The position numbers and the translations under genes were made by a program. From Candidatus Pelagibacter sp. (GTDB lineage Bacteria; Pseudomonadota; Alphaproteobacteria; Pelagibacterales; Pelagibacteraceae), in the NCBI GenBank assembly GCA_002692325.1, contig NZJU01000039.1, positions 22,444-33,096 on the forward strand: a stretch of 10,653 bases of DNA. Direction: 5' to 3'. The notes beneath the pieces are model-generated. The model was not told where the DNA came from. It worked only from the letters and a program-made list of their open reading frames with translations, and made no database searches. Positions 1 to 7,609 of the stretch are shown here, piece by piece (position 1 is the first letter of the stretch; every line of letters begins with the position of its first letter).

Positions 1-425
1 ATTACACATGACTTATTAGATTTATCTAAAACAACGGGATGAAACTTTTTACAAATATTCTTCACTTTTGTCTGTTTCTTTAAATTTCCTAAAATCTTGA
101 ATAATGCCATCTCCCTAAACAATATTTCTTTATCAGTTCGCATAAAACCAGCAACTTTATGAACTGGTATAAGTTTTTTTAATTGAAGTTTTATTTGTTC
201 AATAACTTCTGGTGTTCCCTCTGTAACAATTGTAATTCTGGAAATATGTTTACTTTTATCTACTTCAGCAACTGCCAGGGACTCTATGTTATAACCTCTT
301 CCTGAAAATAAACCTGCGACCCTAGCTAACACACCTGCCTCATTATCAACCCAAACAACAATGATATGTCTCTCCAATTTTCCAAGTTTACCAGGAGAAC
401 TATAAGCTGACTTAGATTTAGCCAT
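1..425 (-). CDS. ilvH: Acetolactate synthase small (regulatory) subunit, N-terminal part
   Basis: Partial gene: 141 codons are present and the C-terminus lies beyond the left edge. IlvH is the regulatory subunit of acetohydroxyacid synthase; it raises the activity of the large subunit and confers valine feedback inhibition. The translation has a short K/S-rich leader, then an ACT domain from about residue 19 (ERHIIVVWVDNEAGVLARV, then GLFSGRGYNIESL) to about residue 95, followed by REMALFKI, the start of the family's C-terminal domain. Its ATG (423-425) overlaps the ilvI stop codon by one base (TAATG), so translational coupling to the catalytic subunit is likely. The nearest Shine-Dalgarno-like stretch is about 14 nt upstream, too far to be convincing. 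Identification is firm; the missing end cannot be judged. Confidence 0.93.
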   Translation of the reverse strand, partial: MAKSKSAYSSPGKLGKLERHIIVVWVDNEAGVLARVAGLFSGRGYNIESLAVAEVDKSKHISRITIVTEGTPEVIEQIKLQLKKLIPVHKVAGFMRTDKEILFREMALFKILGNLKKQTKVKNICKKFHPVVLDKSNKSCV

Positions 426-2197
426 TAGACTAAAATTTTTCCTTCATCAGAGATCCCATCATCATCCTCAGGGCCTAAAATCATTTGGTTATGAGGTTTT
501 CCTGATGGAATCATTGGAAAACAATTTTCGGCTTTATCCACCAGACAATCAAAGATCACTGGTTTATCGATATTAATCATTTCATTTATTTTTGAATCTA
601 ATTCACTAGGTGTTTTTGCTCTAATACCAACGCAACCGTATGACTCTGCTAATTTAACAAAATCAGGTAATGCTGCAGTATAACTTTCAGAATAGTTTTT
701 TTCATGTAATAATTCTTGCCATTGCCTTACCATTCCCATGTATTCGTTATTTAATATAAAAATTTTTATTGGTAATCGATATTGAACAGCTGTAGACATT
801 TCTTGCATAGTCATTAGAACTGAGGCTTCTCCAGCTATATCTATAACTAATTTATCGGGGTGAGCAATTTGAACTCCAATTGCAGCTGGTAGACCATATC
901 CCATTGTTCCTAAACCTCCAGAGGTCATCCATCTATTAGGTTTATTAAATTTATAATGTTGAGCTGCCCACATTTGATGTTGTCCTACCTCAGTTGTAAT
1001 AAATGTGTCTTTATTTTTGGTGAGTTCGTAAAGTCTTTGAACAGCGTGTTGAGGCTTAATTAGTTTTTCACTATTGATAAAATTTAAGGATTTTTTTTCT
1101 CTCCACTTTGAAATTTGGCTCCACCATTGAGATGTTTTTTCTTTATTTGAACTTAAAAAATTTTTGTTTTTTTCTTTAAACCTTTTTAATAAAGCTTTTA
1201 ATAAATGACTGACATCACTTACTATAGCTAAATCAACCTTAATATTTTTACCGATTGAAGAAGGGTCGATATCAATATGAATTTTTTTTGAATTTGGGGA
1301 AAATTCATCTACTTTTCCTGTAATTCTGTCATCAAATCTTGCTCCAATATTAATCATTAAATCACAATCATGCATTGCGTTATTAGCCTCAAAGGTTCCA
1401 TGCATCCCTAACATACCTAAAAACTGAGGATCGTCTCCTGGATAAGCACCTAAACCTTGCAACGTTGATGTAATCGGAAAACCAGTTAAACTTACTAATT
1501 CACGAAGTAACTTACTGGCCTCGGGACCTGAGTTGATAATTCCTCCTCCGGTATAAAATATAGGTCTTTTAGATTTTTTAATCATTTCTATAAACTTGTC
1601 TAATTCAATATTAGAAATTTTATAAGTCGCCTTACCATTTAATTTCTTTTTTAATTTATTTTTTACAAATTTATATTTTCCTTTTTTAAATTGAATATCT
1701 TTTGGAATATCAACTAATACAGGTCCGGGCCTTCCTGTAGTTGCGACCTCAAAAGCTAAATGAATTGTTTCTGCTAATTTATTAACATCTTTGACTAACC
1801 AATTATGTTTTGTACAAGGTCTTGTTATTCCAGTTGTATCACATTCTTGAAACGCATCTGTTCCAATTAAGTGAGTTGGAACTTGACCAGAAATACAAAC
1901 TAAAGGAACAGAGTCCATATAGGCATCTGTTAAAGCTGTAACTGCATTAGTAGCTCCTGGTCCAGAGGTCACCAACATAACACCTGGTTTACCACTTGAT
2001 CTTGCGTAACCTTCTGCAGCATGACCAGCTCCTTGCTCATGTCTTGCTAAAATATGTTTTATTGATTTATGGTTTTTTAATTCATCATAGATGGGCAAAA
2101 CTGCTCCACCGGGATAACCAAAAATATGTTCAACCTTTTGATCGATTAAAGCTTGAAAAACAATTTGTGCACCTGACAATAATTTTGGCATATTCAC
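425..2197 (-). CDS. ilvI: Acetolactate synthase large (catalytic) subunit
   Basis: Catalyses ThDP-dependent condensation of two pyruvates to 2-acetolactate, or of pyruvate with 2-ketobutyrate, the first shared step of valine/leucine/isoleucine synthesis. At 590 residues it is full length. Visible marks: GYPGGAVLPIYDEL (27-40); RHEQGAGHAAEGYAR (52-66) with catalytic Glu54; SGPGATN (78-84); the central FAD-binding domain (about 195-340) with the INIGARFDDR motif; and the C-terminal ThDP/Mg domain with GGLGTMGYGLPAAIG (427-441) and LNNEYMGMVRQWQ (482-494). The usual GDG/GDA of the ThDP motif reads GEA here (456-458). The start chosen is GTG at 2197; an ATG two codons later (2189-2191) is equally plausible, and neither has a Shine-Dalgarno sequence. 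It follows miaA after 31 nt and overlaps ilvH by one base. The conserved C-terminus (PSGKPHNQMIL) is intact. Confidence 0.97.
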   Translation of the reverse strand: MNMPKLLSGAQIVFQALIDQKVEHIFGYPGGAVLPIYDELKNHKSIKHILARHEQGAGHAAEGYARSSGKPGVMLVTSGPGATNAVTALTDAYMDSVPLVCISGQVPTHLIGTDAFQECDTTGITRPCTKHNWLVKDVNKLAETIHLAFEVATTGRPGPVLVDIPKDIQFKKGKYKFVKNKLKKKLNGKATYKISNIELDKFIEMIKKSKRPIFYTGGGIINSGPEASKLLRELVSLTGFPITSTLQGLGAYPGDDPQFLGMLGMHGTFEANNAMHDCDLMINIGARFDDRITGKVDEFSPNSKKIHIDIDPSSIGKNIKVDLAIVSDVSHLLKALLKRFKEKNKNFLSSNKEKTSQWWSQISKWREKKSLNFINSEKLIKPQHAVQRLYELTKNKDTFITTEVGQHQMWAAQHYKFNKPNRWMTSGGLGTMGYGLPAAIGVQIAHPDKLVIDIAGEASVLMTMQEMSTAVQYRLPIKIFILNNEYMGMVRQWQELLHEKNYSESYTAALPDFVKLAESYGCVGIRAKTPSELDSKINEMINIDKPVIFDCLVDKAENCFPMIPSGKPHNQMILGPEDDDGISDEGKILV

Positions 2198-2228
2198 AAT
2201 CTACAGGAGAATGCAATTGAATCAAGTT

Positions 2229-3164
2229 TTAGCTTGAAAGTTTTAGAATTTTATTAAAAAGGATTGAAAAATCATCGTTATAAAGCTTATTCCAATTCTT
2301 CATATGGCCTCTAGCCCAGGTGCTTTGCCTTTTGGCATACTGTCTAGTCCTAATATTAATTTGTTCTATCAAAATAGGCTTGGAGGAAATACCTGATAAA
2401 TAGTCATTAATTTCTCTAATTCCAATTATTTTGTTGGCTGAGAGGGATTTTTTTAAATTTAATTTTAGCAATTTTTTAACTTCACTGAAACACTTCTTGT
2501 TAATGATCTTTGAGGTTCTTAAATATATTCTCTTTAGAAGTTTTTCTCTAGGAATATCAATATAGATTTTTACTAAGTTATCGTTTTCAAATTCTGACTT
2601 TGTATTTTTCGCCCAATCGTAAATAGATTTGGTGGTAAATTTTTTAACCTCATAAGCTCGAATTGCTCTTTGTGTATCAGTTAGTAAAATTTTATTTTTT
2701 GATTTTGGATCTAGTAATAATAGTTTTTTATAAAAGGCTTTTTTTCCAAGTTTTAAATACAAATCTCTTATTTTCATTCTTTTTTTTTCTTCTATTATTG
2801 GAATTTTACTAAGACCTTTAGTAACAGCATTGAAATATAGCCCCGTACCCCCCACTAGAATTGGGACTTTGCCCCTTTTTTTAATGATCTTAATTTTTTT
2901 TTTTACTTGTTTATACCAATCCCCTACAGAATAACTTTTTTTTACAGATGTGATACCATATAAGTGATGCTTAATCTTTTTGAGATCTTTTTTACTAGGC
3001 CTTGCAGTTAAAATTGAGATTTCTTTATAGACTTGCATGCTGTCTGAATTAATAATTTCGCCTTTTAACTTCTCTGCTAAAGATAAAGCTATTTTAGATT
3101 TTCCTGAGGCAGTTGGACCAGCTATTAAAATAATCTTATTTTTATATCTATTTAATTTTGACAC
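2229..3164 (-). CDS. miaA: tRNA dimethylallyltransferase
   Basis: Transfers the dimethylallyl group of DMAPP to N6 of A37 in tRNAs reading UNN codons, which stabilises codon-anticodon pairing. The 311 residues match the family size. Seen: P-loop GPTASGKS (16-23), DSMQVYK (41-47) with the proposed general base Asp41, TARPS (53-57), SVGDW (79-83), GGTGLY (105-110), TDTQRAIRAYEV in the middle, and RQYAKRQSTW near the C-terminus. The start is a GTG (3162-3164) inside the end of degP, overlapping it by 17 nt. No ATG occurs before the P-loop, so GTG is the only sensible start; a weak GAGAAG lies 8 nt upstream. The overlap and orientation place it in the hflK-hflC-degP transcription unit. The enzyme is very lysine-rich, as expected at this base composition. 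Confidence 0.96.
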   Translation of the reverse strand: MSKLNRYKNKIILIAGPTASGKSKIALSLAEKLKGEIINSDSMQVYKEISILTARPSKKDLKKIKHHLYGITSVKKSYSVGDWYKQVKKKIKIIKKRGKVPILVGGTGLYFNAVTKGLSKIPIIEEKKRMKIRDLYLKLGKKAFYKKLLLLDPKSKNKILLTDTQRAIRAYEVKKFTTKSIYDWAKNTKSEFENDNLVKIYIDIPREKLLKRIYLRTSKIINKKCFSEVKKLLKLNLKKSLSANKIIGIREINDYLSGISSKPILIEQINIRTRQYAKRQSTWARGHMKNWNKLYNDDFSILFNKILKLSS

Positions 3165-4560
3165 CTAGGTATCTTCTCTGATTTGAATTATTTATTATTG
3201 TAAGAAGTAGTGTCTGTTCTTTTTTATTAATTATGTTTTTTACAATATCGTCTAATTCAGAAGAAGATTTTATAGATTTTTTTTGAACTTCTATAATTAT
3301 ATCGTTTTTTCTTAAGAGACCATTTAACGGGCTATTTTGATATATTTCGTTTATTACGACTCCAGTCTGCTCTTTTTTTATTTTTCTATCTGTTCTGTCA
3401 GTTTCTGTAATATCTCTAACGTTTATTTTCAAACTATCTACATCAACTGTATCTTTTTTATTTTGTGGTAGGGTTTTTTTTTCTTTAAATTCAGCTGTGC
3501 TTTCTAATCTACCCAACACAAGTCTTTTTGAGATTAGTTTTTTGTTTCTCCATAATTTAAGTTGAACTCTTTTGCCAACCTCTGTATTGCCAACAATTTT
3601 TGGTAAAGTTCTCATAGTATCAATTTTTTTGCCATCAAATTCTAGAATAATATCTCCAGGCTTAATACCTGCTTTGTCTGCAGGGCTATTTTCTCCTACA
3701 CTAGCTACCAATGCTCCCTTGACTTCTTTTAAATTTTCTACTTCAGCAATTTCTTTGGTTACTTGCTGAATCCTCACTCCTAGCCAACCTCTTCTAGTTT
3801 CTCCGAACTTTACTAGTTGATCGATAACATTTACAGCTGCATTTGCAGGAATAGCAAATCCAATTCCGATTGATCCAGCTTGACCAGGCGCTATGATAGC
3901 TGTGTTAATCCCTACGACGTCACCATCAAGATTAAATAATGGTCCACCAGAATTACCTTGGTTTATTGAAGCGTCTGTTTGTATAAAATCATCATAACGA
4001 GTTAAATTTATATCTCTATTTCGAGCTGAAATTATTCCAGAAGTAACAGTTCCTCCTAATCCAAATGGATTTCCAATTGCAACTACCCAGTCTCCAACTC
4101 TTGCTTTATCTGAGTCTCCAAACTTTACGGGTTTAAAAGTATCTTTTGACGAAATCTTTAAAACCGCTATATCTGCAAAAGGATCAGATCCTACTACTTT
4201 TGCTTTATATTCTTTTTCATTCACTCTTACTATAATATCTTCAGCATTAGCAATGACGTGATTATTTGTAATTACTGTTCCATTTTCATCTATTATAAAG
4301 CCTGATCCAAGTGAGGAAGCTTTACGTTCAGTCGGTCTCTGAAATTCTTTGAACATGTCTTCAAACGGTGAGCCAGGCGGAAATTGAAAAGGGAAATTAT
4401 TAGTAGTAGTTTGCACTGTTTGAGTTGTTGAAATGTTTACAACTGAGGGCATTAATTTTTCTGCTAAATCAGCAAAGGACGTTGGTACCGGTCTTGCATT
4501 TAAATCATTAACAAACAATAAGAGGGAAATGACTATAAAAAATTTCTTCAAAACATTCAT
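3148..4560 (-). CDS. degP: Periplasmic serine protease/chaperone, DegP/HtrA family (Do-type)
   Basis: Secreted trypsin-like serine protease that degrades or refolds damaged envelope proteins. From the start chosen (ATG at 4558-4560; 470 residues) it has a Sec signal peptide, MNVLKKFFIVISLLLFV followed by a likely cleavage after NDLNA. The catalytic triad is His101 (in TNNHVIAN), Asp130 (in DIAVLKI) and Ser204 (in GNSGGPL). PDZ1 starts near residue 257 (RRGWLGVRI) and includes ENSPADKAGIKPGDIIL; a second, more diverged PDZ occupies about 393-470. The frame is open to an upstream ATG at 4596, but that would put 12 hydrophobic residues before the signal peptide and overlap the preceding gene by 35 nt; from 4560 the gap is one base. 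Its place directly after hflK, hflC and a DUF2065 gene fits an envelope quality-control operon. The paralogue name (DegP, DegQ or MucD) cannot be settled from sequence alone. Confidence 0.93.
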   Translation of the reverse strand: MNVLKKFFIVISLLLFVNDLNARPVPTSFADLAEKLMPSVVNISTTQTVQTTTNNFPFQFPPGSPFEDMFKEFQRPTERKASSLGSGFIIDENGTVITNNHVIANAEDIIVRVNEKEYKAKVVGSDPFADIAVLKISSKDTFKPVKFGDSDKARVGDWVVAIGNPFGLGGTVTSGIISARNRDINLTRYDDFIQTDASINQGNSGGPLFNLDGDVVGINTAIIAPGQAGSIGIGFAIPANAAVNVIDQLVKFGETRRGWLGVRIQQVTKEIAEVENLKEVKGALVASVGENSPADKAGIKPGDIILEFDGKKIDTMRTLPKIVGNTEVGKRVQLKLWRNKKLISKRLVLGRLESTAEFKEKKTLPQNKKDTVDVDSLKINVRDITETDRTDRKIKKEQTGVVINEIYQNSPLNGLLRKNDIIIEVQKKSIKSSSELDDIVKNIINKKEQTLLLTIINNSNQRRYLGVKIK

Positions 4561-4561
4561 A

Positions 4562-4747
4562 TTAATTTTTAATATACCAAACAATAAAAAAACCAATACC
4601 TAAAAAAAGTAAACCTGATTTTCTTAGCTTTGTCTCAGGTATTTTGTTTATTATTAGGAGCATATTTTTTATTCTTGACGGAAACATGGCGACTAATAGA
4701 CCTTCTATAAAAAAAAGCAGTCCAATTGCCGTTATCAGATCTTTCAT
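4562..4747 (-). CDS. DUF2065 (YjeT-like) small inner-membrane protein
   Basis: A 61-residue protein with two predicted membrane helices: about residues 4-21 (LITAIGLLFFIEGLLVAM) and 43-59 (KSGLLFLGIGFFIVWYI). They are joined by a basic loop containing FPSRIKNML and the RKSG stretch. The pattern GLLFFIEGLL...FP, a loop, then RKSGLLFLGIG is that of DUF2065, whose E. coli member YjeT also lies just downstream of hflC. The biochemical role is unknown; the conserved linkage suggests it works with HflKC/FtsH at the inner membrane, which is inference. The ATG (4745-4747) lies 6 nt after the hflC stop and the stop lies 1 nt before the degP ATG. There is no Shine-Dalgarno sequence, so translation probably depends on coupling. 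A real gene despite its size. Confidence 0.88.
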   Translation of the reverse strand: MKDLITAIGLLFFIEGLLVAMFPSRIKNMLLIINKIPETKLRKSGLLFLGIGFFIVWYIKN

Positions 4748-4753
4748 TAGATG

Positions 4754-5626
4754 CTAATTTTTTTTTGTTACGCCAGCTTTTCCAAAAAATTTAAAGAAAT
4801 CGCTATCTGGGGACAGAATGAGTGATGTATCGCCACCTATTAAAGCTTTCTCGTATGACTGCATAGCTCTATAAAAACTAAAAAATCCAGGATCTCTTCC
4901 AAAGGCATTGGCAAATATTTTGTTTCTTTGGCCGTCTCCCTCTCCTTTCATTATTTCAGACTTTTTATTAGCATTTGCAAGAATTACAGTTACCTCTTTA
5001 TCTGCTGTAGATTTAATCTTTGTTGCTGCTTCAGCACCCTGTGCTCTAAATTCTTTTGCCTCTCTTTGTCTCTCAGTTTGCATTCGTGCGTAAATCGCTT
5101 CACTATTGGCTTGAGGTAAATCTGCTCTTTTAATTCTCACATCAACTATTTCAATTCCAAAGTTTTTCGCCTCTATATTTACATCATTTTGAATAATTGA
5201 CATTTGTTTAGCTCTATCTTTTGATAATAGAGTTGCTAACTCTTGTGTTCCTAAAACACCTCTTATTCTCGAATTTATAATCGTAGCTAGTCTTTGTCTG
5301 GCAACTCTTTCATTGCCAACTGAAATATAAAACTTTAATGGATCAATAATTTTAAAACGCGCGAATGCATCAACAATTAATCTTTTTTGATCTGCTGCAA
5401 TAACTTCTTCAGGAGGGTTGTCAAGATTTAAAACTCTTTTATCGAGATAGGCAACATTCTGAATAAATGGAAGTTTAAAATTCAAACCCGATTTTTTTAT
5501 AATTTTTTTCGGATCACCAAATTGCAACACAATAGCTTGATTAATTTCTTGTACAATAAATATGGATTGGAAAGCTGTAACGCCTAAAACAACTATTAAA
5601 GGAAGTATTAGTTTAGAGATTTTCAT
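4754..5626 (-). CDS. hflC: FtsH modulator HflC, SPFH/band-7 membrane protein
   Basis: Forms with HflK a large membrane-anchored cage around the FtsH protease and limits its access to membrane substrates. The 290 residues are typical. One N-terminal transmembrane segment (about 5-24) is followed by a periplasmic SPFH domain starting IVQEINQAIVLQFGDPKK, with LNFKLPFIQNVAYLDKR (48-64) and FGIEIVDVRIKRADLP. A charged Ala/Glu/Arg-rich helix (MQTERQREAKEFRAQGAEAA) and the ADKEVTVILANA segment come next, then the C-terminal YRAMQSYEKAL stretch and LSPDSDFFKFF. The ATG (5624-5626) overlaps the hflK stop by one base, and an exact AGGAGG lies 6 nt upstream within the last hflK codons, so the start is secure and translation is expected to match HflK. 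Confidence 0.96.
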   Translation of the reverse strand: MKISKLILPLIVVLGVTAFQSIFIVQEINQAIVLQFGDPKKIIKKSGLNFKLPFIQNVAYLDKRVLNLDNPPEEVIAADQKRLIVDAFARFKIIDPLKFYISVGNERVARQRLATIINSRIRGVLGTQELATLLSKDRAKQMSIIQNDVNIEAKNFGIEIVDVRIKRADLPQANSEAIYARMQTERQREAKEFRAQGAEAATKIKSTADKEVTVILANANKKSEIMKGEGDGQRNKIFANAFGRDPGFFSFYRAMQSYEKALIGGDTSLILSPDSDFFKFFGKAGVTKKN

Positions 5627-6729
5627 TAATTTCCTCCTGTAGTTTTTTTTAATTCAGGTAACGGTAAGTAAGGCACAACACCTTGACCAGAATTTTTATC
5701 AATAATTACTTTATCTATGTCAGCTAAAACTTTTTCCATTGTCTCAAGATACATTCTCTCCTGGGTAACTTGTTTAGCATTTTTGTATTCATTATAAATT
5801 GCTAAAAATCTTGAAGCTTCACCCTCTGCAGCAGCAACAACTTCTTTTTTATATGCTTCAGCTTTTTGAAGTATCTGTTCTGCATCACCCCTAGCTCTTG
5901 GTATAACATCATTCGCGTAAGCCTCAGCCTCATTTTTAGATCTTTCTCTATCGGCTCTTGCTGCTTGAACATCTCTAAAGGCATCTATAACTTGACTTGG
6001 CGGATCGGCTTTTTGTGTTTGGACTTGAGTAATCTGAATTCCCGAACCATACTCATCTAATATATTTTGAGTAATATCCTGTACCTCAACTTCGATCTTG
6101 GATCTTCCTTCAGTAAGAATTGACTGTATTTCGCTTTTGGCTATAACCTCTCTCATAGCTGTTTCTGATGCAGCCTTAACAGTTTCAACTGGTTCTTGTA
6201 TGTTAAATAAAAATTTACCAGCGTCTTTTATTACCCAAAACACAGAATAATTAATATCAACTATATTTTCGTCCCCGGTCAACATTAAGCTCTCTTCTGG
6301 AACTTCTCCAATGCCAGATGATCTACCACTATCACTTGCTCCTCTAAATCCAACATCAATTCTGTTAACTTTTGTAACTTTTGGTTTTAAAACTCTCTCG
6401 ACTGGAAAAGGTATGTGATAGTTCAATCCAGGTTGTGTTGTTGTTACAAATTTACCAAATCGCAAAACAACTCCTTGCTCGTCTGGTAACACTCTATATA
6501 AACCACTTAATGCCCAAATTACTAATAATATTACTAAACCTAGAATTATAGGTTTACTTCCTCCGGACTTACCGCCAGGTAAAAATTTGCCGATTAATCT
6601 TTGTAAATTTCCAATTAATTCATCTAGATTTGGAGGTTCTCTTCTTGACCCTGAACCATTGTTGTCTCCTCTGCTTGGTCCTCCTGAACCCCAGGGTGAT
6701 TGGCTTAAAAAATTTTTTGTTAAAGACAT
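5626..6729 (-). CDS. hflK: FtsH modulator HflK, SPFH/band-7 membrane protein
   Basis: Partner of HflC in the HflKC complex that controls FtsH-dependent proteolysis. The 367 residues start with the Gly/Ser-rich cytoplasmic tail characteristic of HflK (SPWGSGGPSRGDNNGSGSRR, 11-30), then PPNLDELIGNLQRLIGKFLPGG and a single membrane helix (61-79). The SPFH domain begins YRVLPDEQGVVLRFGKF (78-94) and includes LNYHIPFPVE. A long charged coiled-coil stretch (DVQAARADRERSKNEAEAY and on) contains AEGEASRFLAIYNEY, and the protein ends with KVIIDKNSGQGVVPYLPL, the family's C-terminal signature. It is the first gene of the minus-strand unit: a promoter-like sequence sits a few bases upstream of its ATG (6727-6729), and no Shine-Dalgarno is visible, which suggests a very short or absent leader. 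The stop overlaps the hflC start. Confidence 0.96.
   Translation of the reverse strand: MSLTKNFLSQSPWGSGGPSRGDNNGSGSRREPPNLDELIGNLQRLIGKFLPGGKSGGSKPIILGLVILLVIWALSGLYRVLPDEQGVVLRFGKFVTTTQPGLNYHIPFPVERVLKPKVTKVNRIDVGFRGASDSGRSSGIGEVPEESLMLTGDENIVDINYSVFWVIKDAGKFLFNIQEPVETVKAASETAMREVIAKSEIQSILTEGRSKIEVEVQDITQNILDEYGSGIQITQVQTQKADPPSQVIDAFRDVQAARADRERSKNEAEAYANDVIPRARGDAEQILQKAEAYKKEVVAAAEGEASRFLAIYNEYKNAKQVTQERMYLETMEKVLADIDKVIIDKNSGQGVVPYLPLPELKKTTGGN
5633..5638 (-). promoter_or_regulatory. Strong Shine-Dalgarno of hflC
   Basis: Exact AGGAGG on the minus strand, 6 nt upstream of the hflC ATG and inside the final codons of hflK (Thr-Gly-Gly-Asn-stop). It is the only consensus-quality ribosome binding site I see within the hflK-to-ilvH gene string, and it fixes the hflC start. 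Confidence 0.85.
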
Positions 6730-6736
6730 GAGACTT

Positions 6737-6764
6737 TATATAGTGACTTTTATAGCAAAAACAA
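6737..6764 (-). promoter_or_regulatory. Candidate sigma70-type promoter for hflK
   Basis: On the minus strand TTGTTT (6759-6764) and TATATA (6737-6742) are separated by 16 nt. Initiation would fall around 6729-6732, at or just before the hflK ATG, giving a leaderless or near-leaderless mRNA, in line with the absence of a Shine-Dalgarno there. An alternative -10, TATAAA, lies slightly upstream with a poorer -35. The AT-rich background makes chance matches common. Confidence 0.45.
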
Positions 6765-6770
6765 GTTAAG

Positions 6771-6801
6771 AAGGAGCGCTAAAATGTCTAAAATAATGTG
6801 A
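6771..6801 (+). other. Minicistron with its own Shine-Dalgarno upstream of mrp
   Basis: AAGGAG (6771-6776) is followed after 7 nt by ATG (6784-6786) and a five-codon frame, M-S-K-I-M, ending in TGA (6799-6801). The mrp ATG comes 13 nt later with no Shine-Dalgarno of its own. It may be a short leader cistron that delivers ribosomes to mrp, or the relic of an earlier mrp start. Only the arrangement is visible; expression is not shown. Confidence 0.35.
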
Positions 6802-6814
6802 TAAAGTTTAAACT

Positions 6815-7609
6815 ATGAGCCAAAAACCACCCCCAAAGCAGTTTATTAAAAAACCAATAACAGGCACCAAGTACACTATACTTGTTTCAAGTGCCAAAGG
6901 TGGGGTTGGAAAGTCTACTGTTGCGGTCAACCTAGCGTTTGCTCTTCAAAGTCTTGGATTAAAAATTGGAATTTTAGATGCGGATGTTTATGGGCCATCT
7001 TTACCTAAACTCTTAAACTTAAAAGAAAAACCAAAAAGTGAGGACAATAAATCTATATTACCAGTTGAAAAATTTGATGTTCAATGCATGTCCATGGGTT
7101 TATTGATTGATGAACAAACTCCAATGATGTGGAGGGGTCCAATGGTTATTAGCGCAATCAAAACTATGACACAAAAAGTTTTATGGAGTGAAAGAGATGT
7201 TATAATTGTTGATATGCCACCTGGTACTGGTGACACACAGTTGACATTTGTTCAAGAAATTAAAATTGACGGAGCAATAATAGTTTCTACTCCTCAAGAT
7301 TTAGCTTTATTAGATGTTAAGCGGGGGATACAGATGTTTGAAAAAACAGGGATTAAAATTTTAGGACTAATAGATAACATGAGTTTTTTTAAAGCAAAAA
7401 ATGGAAAAGAATATAAAATTTTTGGTGAGGGAGGAGTTGAAAAAACTGCAAATGAATTCGGTAAAGATTTTCTAGGTAATTTGCAACTAAGTGAAGATTT
7501 AAGAATATCCTCTGACCTAGGCGAACCTCTTACTTATTCTAGGCCGGATCATGAGGTATCAAAAGCTTTCAAAGTTATAGCTGAAAAAATTAAACAATCT
7601 TTTCGTTAA
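6815..7609 (+). CDS. mrp: Mrp/ApbC-family P-loop ATPase (iron-sulfur carrier family), lacking the CxxC motif
   Basis: Member of the Mrp/Nbp35/ApbC group of deviant-Walker ATPases, which carry iron-sulfur clusters to apoproteins in the cytoplasm. Seen: deviant Walker [11 protein letters not shown] (26-35), [11 protein letters not shown] (54-64), MWRGPM (105-110), [11 protein letters not shown] (133-143) and [14 protein letters not shown] (158-171). All 264 residues belong to the ATPase domain apart from a Pro/Lys-rich tail of about 18 residues; the N-terminal DUF59 domain found in many bacterial Mrp proteins is absent. Where relatives have a CxxC that binds the cluster at the dimer interface (after NMSYF), this protein reads [17 protein letters not shown] (188-204) with no cysteine; its only Cys is residue 91. 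Cluster carriage by the usual mechanism is therefore doubtful. The start is fixed by an in-frame stop at 6809-6811. It is divergent from hflK and overlaps thyX tail to tail by 20 nt. Confidence 0.92.
   Translation: MSQKPPPKQFIKKPITGTKYTILVSSAKGGVGKSTVAVNLAFALQSLGLKIGILDADVYGPSLPKLLNLKEKPKSEDNKSILPVEKFDVQCMSMGLLIDEQTPMMWRGPMVISAIKTMTQKVLWSERDVIIVDMPPGTGDTQLTFVQEIKIDGAIIVSTPQDLALLDVKRGIQMFEKTGIKILGLIDNMSFFKAKNGKEYKIFGEGGVEKTANEFGKDFLGNLQLSEDLRISSDLGEPLTYSRPDHEVSKAFKVIAEKIKQSFR

Noticed and set aside
1996..2220. Plus-strand open frame over the start of ilvI
   Set aside because: It is antisense to a strongly conserved enzyme, has no recognisable protein features, and is an expected shadow frame. 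The other plus-strand frames within degP, hflC, hflK and the 8691-10334 gene were rejected for the same reason.
2215..2240. Short hairpin TCAAG/CTTGA between miaA and ilvI as a terminator
   Set aside because: A 5-bp AT-rich stem without a following T-run in the minus direction is too weak, and ilvI would then lack a visible promoter.
4561..4596. N-terminal extension of DegP to the ATG at 4596
   Set aside because: It would overlap the DUF2065 gene by 35 nt and put a hydrophobic stretch ahead of a clear signal peptide. The ATG at 4558-4560 sits one base after the preceding stop.
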